64,000 bases of DNA from Asterias amurensis (GCF_032118995.1 NC_092668.1:4319501-4383500), one strand, 5' to 3'. Numbered from the stretch's first letter, positions 47,890 to 58,620 are shown. Made by a program: numbers and translations. The notes: a model not told the origin generated them from the letters alone.

Positions 47890-50800
47890 GTGAGAATCAT
47901 GGGCAGCTCTGGATTTCTTTTGTTTTGTCGTATTCAGAGAAATTTATGTAGTGATATAGATTAAAGGAACACGTTGCCTTGGATCGGTCGAGTTGGTCTT
48001 TGAAAAGCGTTTGTAACCGTTTTTTATAAAATGCATATGGGTAGAAAGATGTTGTAAAAGTAGAATACAATGATCCACACAAACATGCCTCGAAATTTCC
48101 TTTTACCTTGTCGACTAACACGTCGGCCATTTATGGGGGTCAAAATTTTGACTCCCATAAATGGCCGACCATGTTAGTTCGCACAGTAGAAGGAAAACCA
48201 CGCAATTTCGAGGCAAACTTGTGTGGATCATTGTATTCTACTTTTAAAACATCTTTCCAACCATATATGCATTTTATAAAAAACGGTTACAAACGCTTTT
48301 GTTATGACCAACTCGTCCGATCCAAGGCAACGTGTTCCTTTAATGTTTTGCGAATGTTTTTTTTATGACGTCGAGCCGCCGCGCCGCACGGGCAAATCTA
48401 AATGAAATACATTTATATGTGAACTTGTTGGACTTGGATTTGGACTCGGCCTACTTTGTACTTGTGTTCATATGACACGCAGATGAACAAGTTCACACGC
48501 ACGCTACAACGTCTGACGTACTGACGGACGTAGCCATGATGTTGTGTCAAACTCTCTGACTCTACCTAACTAACTAAGTATATTTCATTTTGATATGGAT
48601 AACTTTCCGTATGGCGCCACCACTTTTCATTCCCTCATTCATTTTTTCAAAAAGAAATATCTCACTCATTCTCATTCTGCATTCTCATTCATTGATCAGT
48701 TGATTGAATTTGAATGATTATGATGTTTTTCATATCGAACGAAACAGTGGTGGCGCCATAACGGAAACTTTTCCATCCTGGATTCGGGACCCATCTTGGC
48801 CACATGTTGGCATCACACATCTTTTGTACAGTTTTCATTTTATATGAAGTTGTTTCCGCGTTGGTGTCAACTGTCATGAAATTCAGTTTCAGTTTGGTTG
48901 GGTTGCTTATCCCTCATTTACATTATTAAAATAAATCTCAACTCAAGACTCAATCAATATTGTTGTGCAAACAAAGCAGTTAATGGTCTGACGTTTCGAC
49001 CTAGCATAGTTATCTTATAGGAGTCTTTCTCAAAGACGAAGGCTAACTAAATGACAACACACAAGTATAAACATGACCAGGGCCCAATTTCATAAATAAA
49101 GCCTGTAGTAAGCACAAACGTTTGCTTAGCATGAAATTTCTTCCTTAATAAAAACAGAATTACCAACCAAATTTCCACTTGATTTTCAGGATAAGCAAAC
49201 AATAGCTGAATGCCAGTAATAAGCAATATGCAACAAATTAAAATTTGGTCGGTAATTTTGTTTTTATCAACAAGGAAGAGATTTCATGCTTAGCAAATTT
49301 GTGTGCTTACATGCTTTATGAAATTGGGCCCAGGTAAGTAGAGTGTAGTGTGAGTGGATATACAATGTACATGAATAAAGAGAGAGAGTCAAAGCACTCT
49401 GAAAAAAAGCAAGAGGGTAAACAATGAATAGGGAGACAAAAGGGGGAGGTGTACAAAAGATGCTACCACATCTCAGTATCAGTGATACCCAATAGATGTT
49501 GTGCATCAAGGCGTATCAACATCTCAAGGTCTATACAATTACAAAAGGTAACCTATAAAGAAAATACCATTGAAAACTGACCAAGTGTGGATGGTTTACT
49601 CTAGGAAAACCAGCCTAAATTATTGCAAGAAATCATTCACAGAGCTCAGAGGAACTTGTCAAGATAGATATACTTCAGAGATATTTTACATTTACTAGGT
49701 CTGGATTTGTCTACAATCGTCGGAGTGACCAATATGGATTGCGGTAGCAGTGAACCAGCCTTCAATAAACACAGATGTAAGTTCAACCATTATTATTTGT
49801 GACTTTGTTTCTGTTGCCAAAATCGTACTCCCAAAAATGCAAAATTTCATTGATTCCAATGCACTTCCCACCCATCAACTCGGACAAAAAATCAACCCAT
49901 TGTTATAAACGGAGGCCCATGGAAATATCTGACTATCATCTTCAGTAAAGTTAGTTATAACAAATGTTTTGAGGCTGTATAAATAACTGAACACCCTTTT
50001 TCTGTTTTACTTTTGTTGCAGTTGTTGGCTCTGACAGTGATGTTTCTGTTGATGGTCCAAGAAAGCAAATTCGTACAGACAGCGTCAAGCAAGTCAAGAG
50101 CATGTTTCCCGGCGAGGAGCAGACAAGTCGTCAGGAGCAGTCTTCCACGCTCATCATTGATCTCCTCAGTGACATTCAGTCAAGGCTGGCGACCTTCCAA
50201 GACAAAGTTGACAGAATCGAGCAAAAGCAGAGTGCGATGGAAACCATGCAAGGAATCATGGACCACAAACAAGATCGGCTCCATGACATGATCGTGGGTT
50301 TGAAGGCTGCTCCAGATCTGCACTCCGAGGCATCTTTCGTAGAAACACCAGTTCCAGCCCAGCCTTCAACCTCAACCGCCCAATCGTCATCTCTTCCTGC
50401 AACCCCAGCCCATGCACCAGTGCCATCAACTTCAACCACCACGTTATTTCCGGCAACTATAGGCACTCAATCTGTGGTATCGAGCTTTTCAAACTCCCTC
50501 CCTCTACCAGCGAGGTTCGTCGCTGGGCCCGAGTCTGAAACTTTTCTTCTCGGTGGTTCAGAAACTCTCGTCCGTTCTGTAGTAGACTACAATACAGCTC
50601 TGCATAAAGTACAGACACAACGTCGCTTTGCAACGGACAAGCAAAAAGCAAGATTTCTGTGCATACACCTGCTAAAGTGTGAGTTTCCCAGACATGAACT
50701 TGCCCGAAAGAACTTGACTGGAAATTCTAGAGACGATAACAACAAAAGATGTAAAATCCCACAACTCGACAGGAACATTATTCAAAGCATTTTCATACAA

Positions 50801-53800
50801 GCACAAACGCAATTTCCAGATTTCACGGATTGGTACACCGATACAAATTGCAAGACAGTTGAAGCAATGAACGAATGTTGTAAGCGAGCTCGCTACCAAT
50901 TAAAGAAAGTTCTTCCCATAAAGCAGGAACCCATAGACATCTGAATTTGATCCATTTATAAAATGATTTCCGAGTTTTTCTTTCAAATCAGTTTTTTAAA
51001 CTTGTTGTGGGCCCTTCTTTATAAGAACGTCTTCAGAGGAAAGAACCGCAGACTGTGTGTGATGTTTGTTATAATTGTAAATAATTTGTGTAGAGAAACT
51101 AGTTTCCTAGTTTAAAATTACTTGAAGAAATTAAAAGGAGAAAATTCCTTTCAAATTAATAAATGTTAACTGGATGTCAACAATGAGCAAGCTTGGGTGA
51201 GTGTCTAGACTGACTGTGACATACATGTAGCCCTCGAGTTGACAATATCGACCATGCACCAGTGTATGGTTCAATATAGTAAATCTCCCTGTGCTCTATG
51301 GTTTCTGGTTAGTCTAGTCGGTGTAGACAAGTCTAGTAGCTCACCCGAACTTTCTCCCAACAGCGCATTGATTACAAAATCCTTCCCCTCGCATTTAAAG
51401 GATTTGGGTACTTTTTGTAGCACAAAACACACTGTCGACAGATTTACATTAGACTTTCACTATATCAAAGATAATGGTAGCAGAAAGCTTGGGTGCTGTA
51501 GTTTTTGAGAAATGAGTTTAAAACAATGGGACCAAAAAACAGTTTAAAATGCTAAAATAATTTGTGTTACTTGTTTTACTCATTTCTCAAAAACTACGGC
51601 ACCTCAGCAAGTAATATTTTAAGGGAAGCTTTCTACTATCATTATCTTCAAACTGTGTCAGTTTAGTCTAAATCTGTGGACATTGTTTTTTTGTGTCCAA
51701 GACATAGTACCCAAACCCAGACAGCTCCAATTACATGATTGAGCGGCTCTGGCGACATCCTCCTCCTAGATCTCTCAGCCCCTCTTCCTAAAACTTCCTG
51801 ACCACCACCACACCAAGGACTAAATCATGTGGCTCCAAGGCGTTTTCATACACCTCCACCAAGTTGTGAAATGCCCAACCATCTTCTCTTAGAAAAGCTG
51901 CTACCCTGGACAATTTGAAATACAAACAGAAAAACACAACTATTTCAACTAGCATTCTCTACTTCTCTGTAATTTTAAGTTTTTGTACAGAACATTGAGA
52001 TTTCTTCCAGTTTTGTTTTGTGCTTTATATAAGATTTATCTATTTTTATTATTATTATTTACAATGTACATAATGATGGCTGAAAGCAGCTCCCTCGCCA
52101 ACAATTAAAAACCAGGGGTGGTTGTCGCCAAACTACTAAAAAACTTTGCAGTTGAATCAATGTTTGATTGTGTTTTGATTAAGAGTCCGGAGTTTGTCTC
52201 TAGCGATTTTACTCAAAACAATACTATGAGATTGTTTTCTTCAAGGCACTAGACACATTTGGTGTATCTCAACATATGCATAAAATGACAAACCTTAGAA
52301 AACTTGAGCTCAATTGGTCGTCGAAGCTGCAAGAGAATAATGGATGAAAAAAGTTTTTATAATAACAATTATTTTGAGTAATTACTAATAGTGTCCAGTG
52401 CCTTTAAAGACAAGACAAACTTTGACAGATTTTAAAACACACAAACATTACCCAAGAAGAAATTGTTTGACGTGCTGTTTGTATTTTGTATAATTTCACT
52501 CATTATTGGGTATGAAGGACCAACTATTTTTTCTCAAGGCCAGTGTGTTACAAACAAAACATGAAAACAAAATGTACAGTCAACTCTCATTAATACAAGG
52601 TCGCTGGGACCATAGAGAAAGAACTTTCTCTATGCTGAGACTGGCCAAGTGACCATCATAACAGGAACATCGTAATAAGAGGACTGTTAGTAAAATCAAG
52701 AAACACATAGCAGGATTGAAATTAAGGACTTCAGAATATTCTTGCTCTTTACAAGGAATTAATTCTGAGCCTTAAAAACTACATACACTTGCAAAAATGA
52801 AAGCTTAAAGAAGGCTTCCCACCAAACATCAACCATTGTTTATGACAAATGGTTGAAGCAATGGACCCCATCCCACAAGGTATTTCTTCATTCAACTTGA
52901 ACCCCACAAGGCAATTGTTTAGAAAAGGGAATACAACAATAGCAGGCAGGACCCCATCTACATGTACCTGATAGCTTAAAGGAACGTTACAGAATTGGTA
53001 AGAAACCAAAATCGTGAAGATCAGAGATTAACATAAAACTTACACGGTCTAATGATGATGATGGAAGAAAACATCCCATTAAAATATTATTGTCTGAAAT
53101 GTCATATTTGTTGAGAAAAAAATGTTATTATTTTGTGTGAGAAGTTTATCGCTCAGTGAGCGCTTTGTTAATTTTTCTTTTTGCATCGATGCCATGCAAA
53201 AAATTGTTGTCGGTTTTTCACTATTTTCTCTTGACCTAGATGGCCGATCGATCTCAAACTTCAACAGGTTTGTCAGTTTATGTATATGGTGGATTACATA
53301 AAGTACTTACACTACCAGCAACTGTTTGGTTAGTAAAAAACAATTCTGTAATGCTCCTTTAATGTTGTGTGATGGCTTGTGGGTTCAAAGCCTCTCTGAA
53401 TCAGTTGGTTCACAAAGATTTGCAATAGACCAATTTAAGAACTGACTCCGCGGTAGTACAGTTAATCACGATCCTATAAGCTAAAGTAGTAGTCCCAGCC
53501 TATTTTTTAGACCATCCGCCCGGGTAATAGTTTAAAAAGCGAGACAGTTCTCTAGGACAACTCTACCTGGCAAGTAGATACATGTTGTGTTCCCGCAAAC
53601 CAATTATATATTTGTAATAGTGTTGTAGGATGTAAAAAGACTTACACTGTACTTATTTTTTGTCAGGAGACACAGAGGAAGAAAAGGGCGTGGTTGAAAC
53701 TAAGACACAGCCAGTGATCGACATAGCAGTAGCTGTAACAGCGTCAGCTCCACCCGTACAGTCTGAGAATGCTGAAGAAGGGGAGAGGCAGTCCTCCTTA

Positions 53801-56800
53801 TCAACGGAGACAACGAAGGAGGAGATCTCAAGGTCTGCTCCAATAGAGAACATCCAGACGAAGATATCATCTCAGAGAAATGAGACGGCGGAAACGGATC
53901 ATTGTGAAGAAGCCACTGAAGAACGAAATCCAAATCTTGAGTCAAAATCTGAGTCGAATGTTGATGTCGAGTCTCCTTCATCATCAGTAACAGACAGCAG
54001 GGAAACATCCTGTCCGACTCAAGACATAAATTCTGATGAACAACGAGAAACGGTAACCAGTAGCGAACAAGACAATCCCATCCTGAGCAGCTGTAGTCCG
54101 TCCCTACATTCCCCGTTTCCTAGCAACCAGACTCCGCATAGTCATCTTCCGACCAAACCTCTTTACCACATTCCATCGAGACCACCACCATCTCAAAATG
54201 TTCCATCTTCTTTACTGCCCTCGGCAACATCATCATCGACAACACTACCACAGACAAACACTGTCCAAGACACTAGCAGAGTCGCCCTACCTGCCCCAAC
54301 TGACAGAATCTTGACAACGAGGGAGGTGTTTGTTGCTTTTGTGGCACTTCTGATGCGTGTAATGCTAGCTACTGATTGGTTGACCCACTTTGGCACGCAG
54401 GTGAGATTGTCAAATGTGTTGAATTAGAGCATACTTTGATATTTTTAATAATTCAAACTGTAAACTCTAAAAGACACTGGACACTATTGGTAATTGTCAA
54501 AGACCAGACTTCACAGTTGGTGTATCTCAACATATGCATAAAATAACAAACCTGTGAAGAATTGAGCTCAATCGGTCTTCGAATTTGCGAGAAAATAATG
54601 GAAGAATAAACACCCTTGTCACACGAAGTTGTGTGCTTTCAGATGCTTGATTTCAAGTTCTAAACCTGAAGTCTCGAAATCAAATACGTGGAAAATTACT
54701 TCTTTCTTAAAAACTACGTCACTTCAGAGGGAGCCGTTTCTCACAATGTTTTATACAATTAAACTCTCCCCATTACTCGTTACCAAGTGAGGTTTTATGC
54801 TGATAATTATTTTGATTAATTACAAATAGTGTCCACTGCCTTTAAAGGGAAAGTGCACCTTTGGTTTGGGGCACCAATTGATTGTTCTAATCCTATACAA
54901 AATATGGATACAAACGAACTATTCTGTGAACATTTTATTTCAAAGGTGATTATGTTTTTGTGATTATTGCCAAATATCCAGAGCAATTATGTCCACGCAC
55001 GAAGAATAATCGGTATTTGGAAGTGTCGTGGCCGAGCGGTTAAGAGCACCGAATTCAAGCTCTGGTGTTTCTGATCAGCAGAGTGTGGGTTCGAATCCCC
55101 AGCCGTGACACTTGTGTCCTTAAGCAAGACACTTAACCATTGCTTCGTCCTTCGGATGGAACATAAATCCGTTGGCCCCATGTGTTGCGTAACGCATGTT
55201 AAAGAACCCAGTGCACTTATTGAAAAGAGAAGGGGTTCGCCCCGGTGTTCCTGACTGTGGCTGCTGTATGCGCCGTAGCACCTTGTAAACCCTTACAAGG
55301 TGCTAAATAATTGGGTCTCAGAATTCTTCACTGCAATAACCTATCTTTCTGAAAGTTTGTACATACTCGGCGCCTTGAGTACCTTGTTTGTTAGATTGAC
55401 GTGCGCTATATAAGACTTTGATATTATTATTATTATTAATACACAATCTGAGAGCAGTAATACTGTCGGTAACACTTCTCATACTCAAATTTGTTGTGGT
55501 AAATAATTATGTTTTTCCATAACCACATACAAACTTCAAAGTTAAACTATTCAAAAAAAGGGTTTATACTTTTAATAGTTGCTTTACTTCTGGCTAAGTA
55601 ATTACATGTTTAACTTCAAGAGTGATTGACAAACTTGTACCGTCCCTTTGATGGCAGTGGACACTATTGGTAATTACTCAAAATAGTTATTAGCATAAAA
55701 ACTTCCTCGGTAACGAGTTATGGAGAGCTGTTGATAGTTTAACACATCAGTGAAAGGGCTCCCTCTGAAGTAACGTTTTTTTTTTTTAGAAGGAGGTTAT
55801 AATTTCTGACTCAAATTGATACATATTTTCCCAGATTTGTTATTTGATGCAGTGAGATTACTGGTCTTTGACATTTACCAAAGGTTTTTTCAGTGTCTTT
55901 GTTGTCTTTATCTGGATTTGTTTATGTTTTAAATAATATTATCATATATTTGTTTTTTCCATCTCTTGCCAGTCGATCCTCATTCCATTTGTAGCAATGC
56001 AGGCTTTGTTCTTCTCCTTGAATAAAGGGTCAAAGGTGAGTAATGGATCAAAATTATGAGTTTCAGTTGTAATGTAGCCTTTAAAGGATTTGGTTATTTT
56101 GTTGTAACACAAAACACAATGTCCACAGATTTACACTAAACTTACACCGTTTGAAGATAATGATGGTAGAAAGCTTCCCTGAATATATTACTTGCTGAGG
56201 TGCTGTAGTTTTTTTAGAAATGAGTAAAACAATGTCATGAAAATCATATTTTACATGCTGAAATAATTTTCGTCTCATGATCACTGAGACAAAAATTATT
56301 TTCATTACATTGTTTTACTCATTTCTCAAAAACTACAGCACCTCATCAAGTAATATTTTCAGGGAAGCTTTCTACTATCATCATCTTCAAACTGTGTAAG
56401 TTATGTGTAAATCTGTGGACATTGTGTTTTTTGTCCTACAAAAAGTACATAGACCCTTTAAGAAAGACTCTGCTAGTGTCGAATTGTCAGGCCATTCAGA
56501 ATGTTTGTGCATTTATACCATATGTCCTCATTGGTAAGCAGCTTGCTACATCTATGTATTATTTCTGTATTGTGGGAGGTAACTTCTCGTCCTTTTTTCT
56601 TCTTCTCGCAGCCTACTGGTGGGATGTTACCCAACCTCCTGAGGATGGCCGCCATGTTTAGCAACATTCCCGTAGCATCCATCACCAAGCTTCAACTTAT
56701 CATGTCTGTCCTCAATGATGCAATGGCGGATTTAGCCCTTTATTTCTTTGTATTTCTTGTAACTCATGGAGTGATTGAAGTAGTTTTAGCAGTCGGGCTT

Positions 56801-56812
56801 ATACTGGGGTAA
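47784..56812 (+). CDS. CAMLG: CAMLG (GET2-like) ER receptor for tail-anchored proteins, four coding exons
   Basis: CAMLG pairs with WRB/GET1 in the ER membrane and receives tail-anchored proteins from the GET3/TRC40 ATPase. Model: join(47784..47889, 53667..54400, 55973..56035, 56612..56812), 367 aa, phases 1-0-0, all GT-AG. The basic N-terminal helix (about residues 7-30, ARREARKRRLLLSSEERLKK) matches the cytosolic GET3-binding helix. A long Ser/Glu/Pro-rich disordered linker follows (about 36-250). Three hydrophobic segments come next: EVFVAFVALLMRVMLATDWL, SILIPFVAMQALFFSL, and LALYFFVFLVTHGVIEVVLA near the C-terminus. The order is that of the family. The protein is longer than human CAMLG (296 aa) because of the linker. 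Intron 1 (5.8 kb) hosts another same-strand coding unit at 49699-50944. Confidence 0.92.
47961..48343. mobile_element. Family P long-palindrome MITE in CAMLG intron 1
   Basis: TTAAAGGAACACGTTGCCTT to AAGGCAACGTGTTCCTTTAA, starting about 70 bases after the CAMLG exon 1 donor. Each strand could fold into a hairpin of roughly 190 bp in pre-mRNA. Confidence 0.9.
48590..48775. mobile_element. Family H MITE (GGCGCCACCACTTTT ends), CAMLG intron 1
   Basis: AACTTTCCGTATGGCGCCAC ... GTGGTGGCGCCATAACGGAA, AT-rich interior. A second copy is at 61853. Confidence 0.82.
49080..49332. mobile_element. Family F MITE in CAMLG intron 1
   Basis: GGGCCCAATTTCATAAATAA ... CTTTATGAAATTGGGCCC, the best-preserved copy of the family, with long inverted arms. 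Confidence 0.85.
49699..50944 (+). CDS. Coiled-coil protein with BEN-like C-terminus, inside CAMLG intron 1
   Basis: Two in-phase segments: 49699..49776 (78 nt; acceptor tttactag, donor gtaagt) and 50022..50944 (acceptor ttttgttgcag, stop TGA). The second encodes 306 aa: an acidic/basic start (VGSDSDVSVDGPRKQIR), a predicted coiled coil (LLSDIQSRLATFQDKVDRIE...), a Pro/Ser/Thr-rich linker, then a globular region with the pattern of a BEN DNA-binding domain: CIHLLKCEFPRHELARKNLTG, then PQLDRNIIQSIF...FP, then C...RARYQLKK. BEN proteins are chromatin or DNA-binding regulators. A poly(A) signal AATAAA lies at 51158. The 5' end is open: CAMLG exon 1 fits in phase (368 aa total, or 342 aa without the 78-nt exon). 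Otherwise a start at ATG 49734 or 50102 is possible. The family call rests on pattern only. Confidence 0.66.
51158..51163 (+). promoter_or_regulatory. Poly(A) signal of the BEN-like unit
   Basis: A canonical AATAAA lies 214 bases after the BEN-like stop codon, followed within about 35 bases by a GT-rich stretch (tgggtgagtgtc). The spacing fits a short 3' UTR, so transcripts of this unit would end within CAMLG intron 1. Confidence 0.6.
51395..51720. mobile_element. Family D foldback MITE
   Basis: TTTAAAGGATTTGGGTACTT ... AGTACCCAAACCC termini, and inverted interior ATGAGTTTAAAACAA / CATTTCTCAAAAACTACGGC. A related copy is at 56080. Confidence 0.8.
52242..52408 (+). mobile_element. Family A MITE, internally deleted
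   Basis: GGCACTAGACACATTTGGTG and TTGGTCGTCGAAGCTGCAAG, followed directly by the right end GAGTAATTACTAATAGTGTC. Confidence 0.78.
52977..53363. mobile_element. Family E MITE in CAMLG intron 1
   Basis: Termini TTAAAGGAACGTTACAGAAT and ATTCTGTAATGCTCCTTTAA in inverted orientation. The interior is AT-rich with no reading frame. Confidence 0.8.
53425..53610 (+). repeat. Second copy of the retroelement fragment (no ribozyme-like part)
   Basis: AACTGACTCCGCGGTAGTAC ... ACTCTACCTGGCAAGTAGATAC matches 57998-58225 with small differences. It ends about 57 bases before CAMLG exon 2. Confidence 0.75.
53667..54400 (+). CDS. CAMLG: CAMLG exon 2 (disordered linker and first membrane segment)
   Basis: The acceptor ttttgtcag ends at 53666 and the donor gtgaga begins at 54401. 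It enters in phase 1 and leaves in phase 0. Most of it encodes Ser/Thr/Glu/Pro-rich low-complexity sequence. The last ~28 codons hold the first hydrophobic helix (TREVFVAFVALLMRVMLATD). Confidence 0.9.
54465..54845 (+). mobile_element. Family A MITE in CAMLG intron 2
   Basis: AAAAGACACTGGACACTATT ... CAAATAGTGTCCACTGCCTT, sharing its right TTAA (54842-54845) with the next element. Confidence 0.85.
54842..55650. mobile_element. Family C MITE carrying a SINE
   Basis: Left end TTAAAGGGAAAGTGCACCTT and right end ...ACTTGTACCGTCCCTTTGA. The SINE at 55021-55440 is inserted in it. Related copies: 42027-42385 (TTTAAAGGGAAGGTACACGT) and 57807-58620. Confidence 0.78.
55021..55440 (+). mobile_element. 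tRNA-Leu/Ser-like SINE with ATT tail, nested in a MITE
   Basis: A class II tRNA-like head (GTCGTGGCCGAGCGGTTAAG, a variable arm, then GGGTTCGAATCCCC) is followed by a body containing CTTCGTCCTTCGGATGG and AAAAGAGAAGGGGTTCGCCC, and an (ATT)n tail. The body type is widespread in deuterostome SINEs. It interrupts the MITE at 54842-55650: the flanks ...ataatcggtatttgga and tacacaatctgag... join as they do in other copies of that MITE. Confidence 0.85.
55650..55905 (-). mobile_element. Family A MITE fragment just before CAMLG exon 3
   Basis: GATGGCAGTGGACACTATTG, then GGGCTCCCTCTGAAGTAACG, ending near TTTTTTCAGTGTCTTTGTTG, about 70 bases upstream of the exon 3 acceptor. Confidence 0.72.
55973..56035 (+). 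CDS. CAMLG: CAMLG exon 3 (second membrane segment)
   Basis: The acceptor cttgccag ends at 55972 and the donor gtgagt begins at 56036. The 21 codons (SILIPFVAMQALFFSLNKGS...) are phase 0 at both ends. The family has a short hydrophobic segment at this position. Confidence 0.9.
56080..56462. mobile_element. Family D foldback MITE in CAMLG intron 3
   Basis: Arms AAAACACAATGTCCACAGAT ... ATCTGTGGACATTGTGTTTT with centre ATCATGAGACG-like sequence (GTCTCATGATCACTGAGAC). It occupies most of the 576-base intron. Confidence 0.82.
56612..56812 (+). CDS. CAMLG: CAMLG exon 4 (third membrane segment, C-terminus)
   Basis: The acceptor cttctcgcag ends at 56611. There are 66 codons and a TAA at 56810-56812. 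It encodes a helix with IPVASITKLQLIMSVLNDAMADL and then the final hydrophobic segment. This matches the conserved ...GIP...V...DLCVYFF region of CAMLG. No poly(A) signal could be assigned with confidence. Confidence 0.92.
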   Translation, partial: PTGGMLPNLLRMAAMFSNIPVASITKLQLIMSVLNDAMADLALYFFVFLVTHGVIEVVLAVGLILG

Positions 56813-57021
56813 TCAGCTTCAGGAACTTGGAAAGATTTTGAAATTATTTGACAGGATCATCTAAAGCTGCTAAGTAATCAATTATCTTCAAGATTCGTGT
56901 TACTTTTGTTTGTCCATCGCTCACCAAAAGGCTACCACCATATCTCTCAGAAGGCCTCAAATCTTATCTTTCCTAGAGCGAGTCTATGAGGACAAAAACC
57001 AAACATTTTTTGAGGAAATCT

Positions 57022-57399
57022 TTAAAAGACATCGGACACTCTTGGTAATTGTCAAAGACTAGCCTTCACAGTTGGTGTATCTCAACATGCATAAAGTAAC
57101 AAACCTGTGGAAATTTGAGCTAAATCGGTCGTCGAAGTTGCGAGATAATAATGAAAGAAAAAACACTCTTGTCACACGAAGTTGTGTGCTTTCAGATGCT
57201 TGATTTCGAGACATCAAAATCTAATTCTGAGGTCTCGAAATCAAATTCGTGGAAAATTACTTCTTTCTCAAAAATTACGTCACTTCAGAGGGAGCCGTTT
57301 CTCACTATACTATCAACCTCTCCCCATTACTCATTATCAAGAAAGGTTTTATGCTAATAATTATTTTGAGTAATTACCAATAGTGTCCACTGTCTTTAA
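57022..57399 (+). mobile_element. Family A MITE, full length
   Basis: TTAAAAGACATCGGACACTC ... CCAATAGTGTCCACTGTCTT, central hairpin GAGACATCAAAATCTAATTC(TGAGGTCTC), downstream of the CAMLG stop. Confidence 0.88.
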
Positions 57400-57806
57400 G
57401 GAATGCTGTATGAACCGCAAGGAAAGATCAAATTTAAGTTTTTGAAGACCATGTCAAATGTGCAAGATAATGTTTTCCAAACTTGTGACAAAATTCTGGT
57501 ATAATAGGTCTATTACATCTGAAAAGTCGCATACTGTGCTTTAGGAACACTGCAACCAAATTTGATAAATTGTTTTTGGTGGGAAGGAGGCATTTAGAGA
57601 ATATTGACATTTAAAAACATTTTGTGAAAACAAAAGTATGTTTTTGTAGTGAGCTGTTTCCTGATATTATCTATAACAAAAATGTGCTTGAAGAAAATTT
57701 GTTTTTGAAGAATATGACAGCGAAAACATGTCTTTAGAGTTTGAAATTAATTTTAGTTGAGCTTCATGTGCAATTATCTTTCCTTCATTAGTTTGTACAA
57801 AGTTGT

Positions 57807-58620
57807 TAAAGGCAAAGTATACCTTTGGTTTTGGGAATCAGTTTTAATCCTATACAATGAAAATGTAACCACACAACCAATCAGAGCATTGATTGACCTG
57901 CAGAGGATCCACTGAACCCCCTATAAATAAGCCAACTCTTCTCTTACCTCTTCAGTCTCCTGACGATGACTAGAGCAAGCTAGTCGAAACGTTGAGACCA
58001 ATTCAGAACTGACTCCGCGGCAGTACAGTTAATCACGATCCTATAAGCTAAAGTAGTAGTCCAGTCTATTTTCTATACCATCCGCCCTGGTAATAGTTAA
58101 AAAGCAGGACAGTTCTTTTCAGAACTGAGAAGTCTCCTGAACCTCCGATTATCTACCACGCGGCAGTAGAATAAAGCAAAACAGTTCTCTAAGAACAAAC
58201 TCTACCTGGCAAGTAGATACACACATGGTGTTTCTGCAAACCAAATATACATTGATACCTCACCATGCAATGCCTCAAATTCTATAATGCAAATGTAGAT
58301 GTATAGAATAAAACAATGAAACTAACCTGTGAAATTTATATTTCAAATGGTGGTAGCGTTTTTTTCTTTTAGATTTTGCCGAAATCTGAGGTGGTTATGT
58401 CCCTGCAGAAAGAATAGGAATACGCAATCTGAGAAACGTTTCATGCAGAAATGTTTCTCAGATTGAATTGTTTTTTACTCCATCTCTCTAAAACCACATT
58501 TCTTTGAAAGGGAATCATTTTCAGAATGTTATAATTAATAGCTGCAGTACTTCTTACCAAGTAAGCTCTTATGGTCAATACTTCATGTTCAGTGTATTTA
58601 CCAAAGAAGCGCACTGTAAC
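57807..58620. mobile_element. Family C MITE with inserted Penelope-like fragment
   Basis: TTAAAGGCAAAGTATACCTT to about ...ATTTACCAAAGAAGCGCACT. The element resembles 42027 and 54842 and is interrupted between roughly 57870 and 58305. Confidence 0.65.
57870..58260 (+). mobile_element. Retroelement fragment with hammerhead-like motif
   Basis: It contains CTCCTGACGATGACTAGAGC and CTAGTCGAAACGTTGAG: a GACTAG/CTAGTC stem between CTGACGA and GAAAC. This layout resembles the hammerhead-like motifs in terminal repeats of Penelope-like retroelements. One extra U between CTGACGA and the stem departs from the strict ribozyme core. Downstream CTGACTCCGCGGCAGTACAG recurs at 53440. Confidence 0.55.

Noticed and set aside
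53700..54008. Reverse-strand frame opposite CAMLG exon 2
   Set aside because: Antisense shadow of the low-complexity Ser/Glu-rich coding sequence.
55021..55110. Possible tRNA-Leu/Ser gene
   Set aside because: The tRNA-like part is continuous with a SINE body and ATT tail, and it sits within a MITE.
57958..57995. A functional hammerhead ribozyme
   Set aside because: The core departs from consensus by an extra base before stem II, and stems I/III could not be closed by eye. It was kept only as a hammerhead-like repeat motif.
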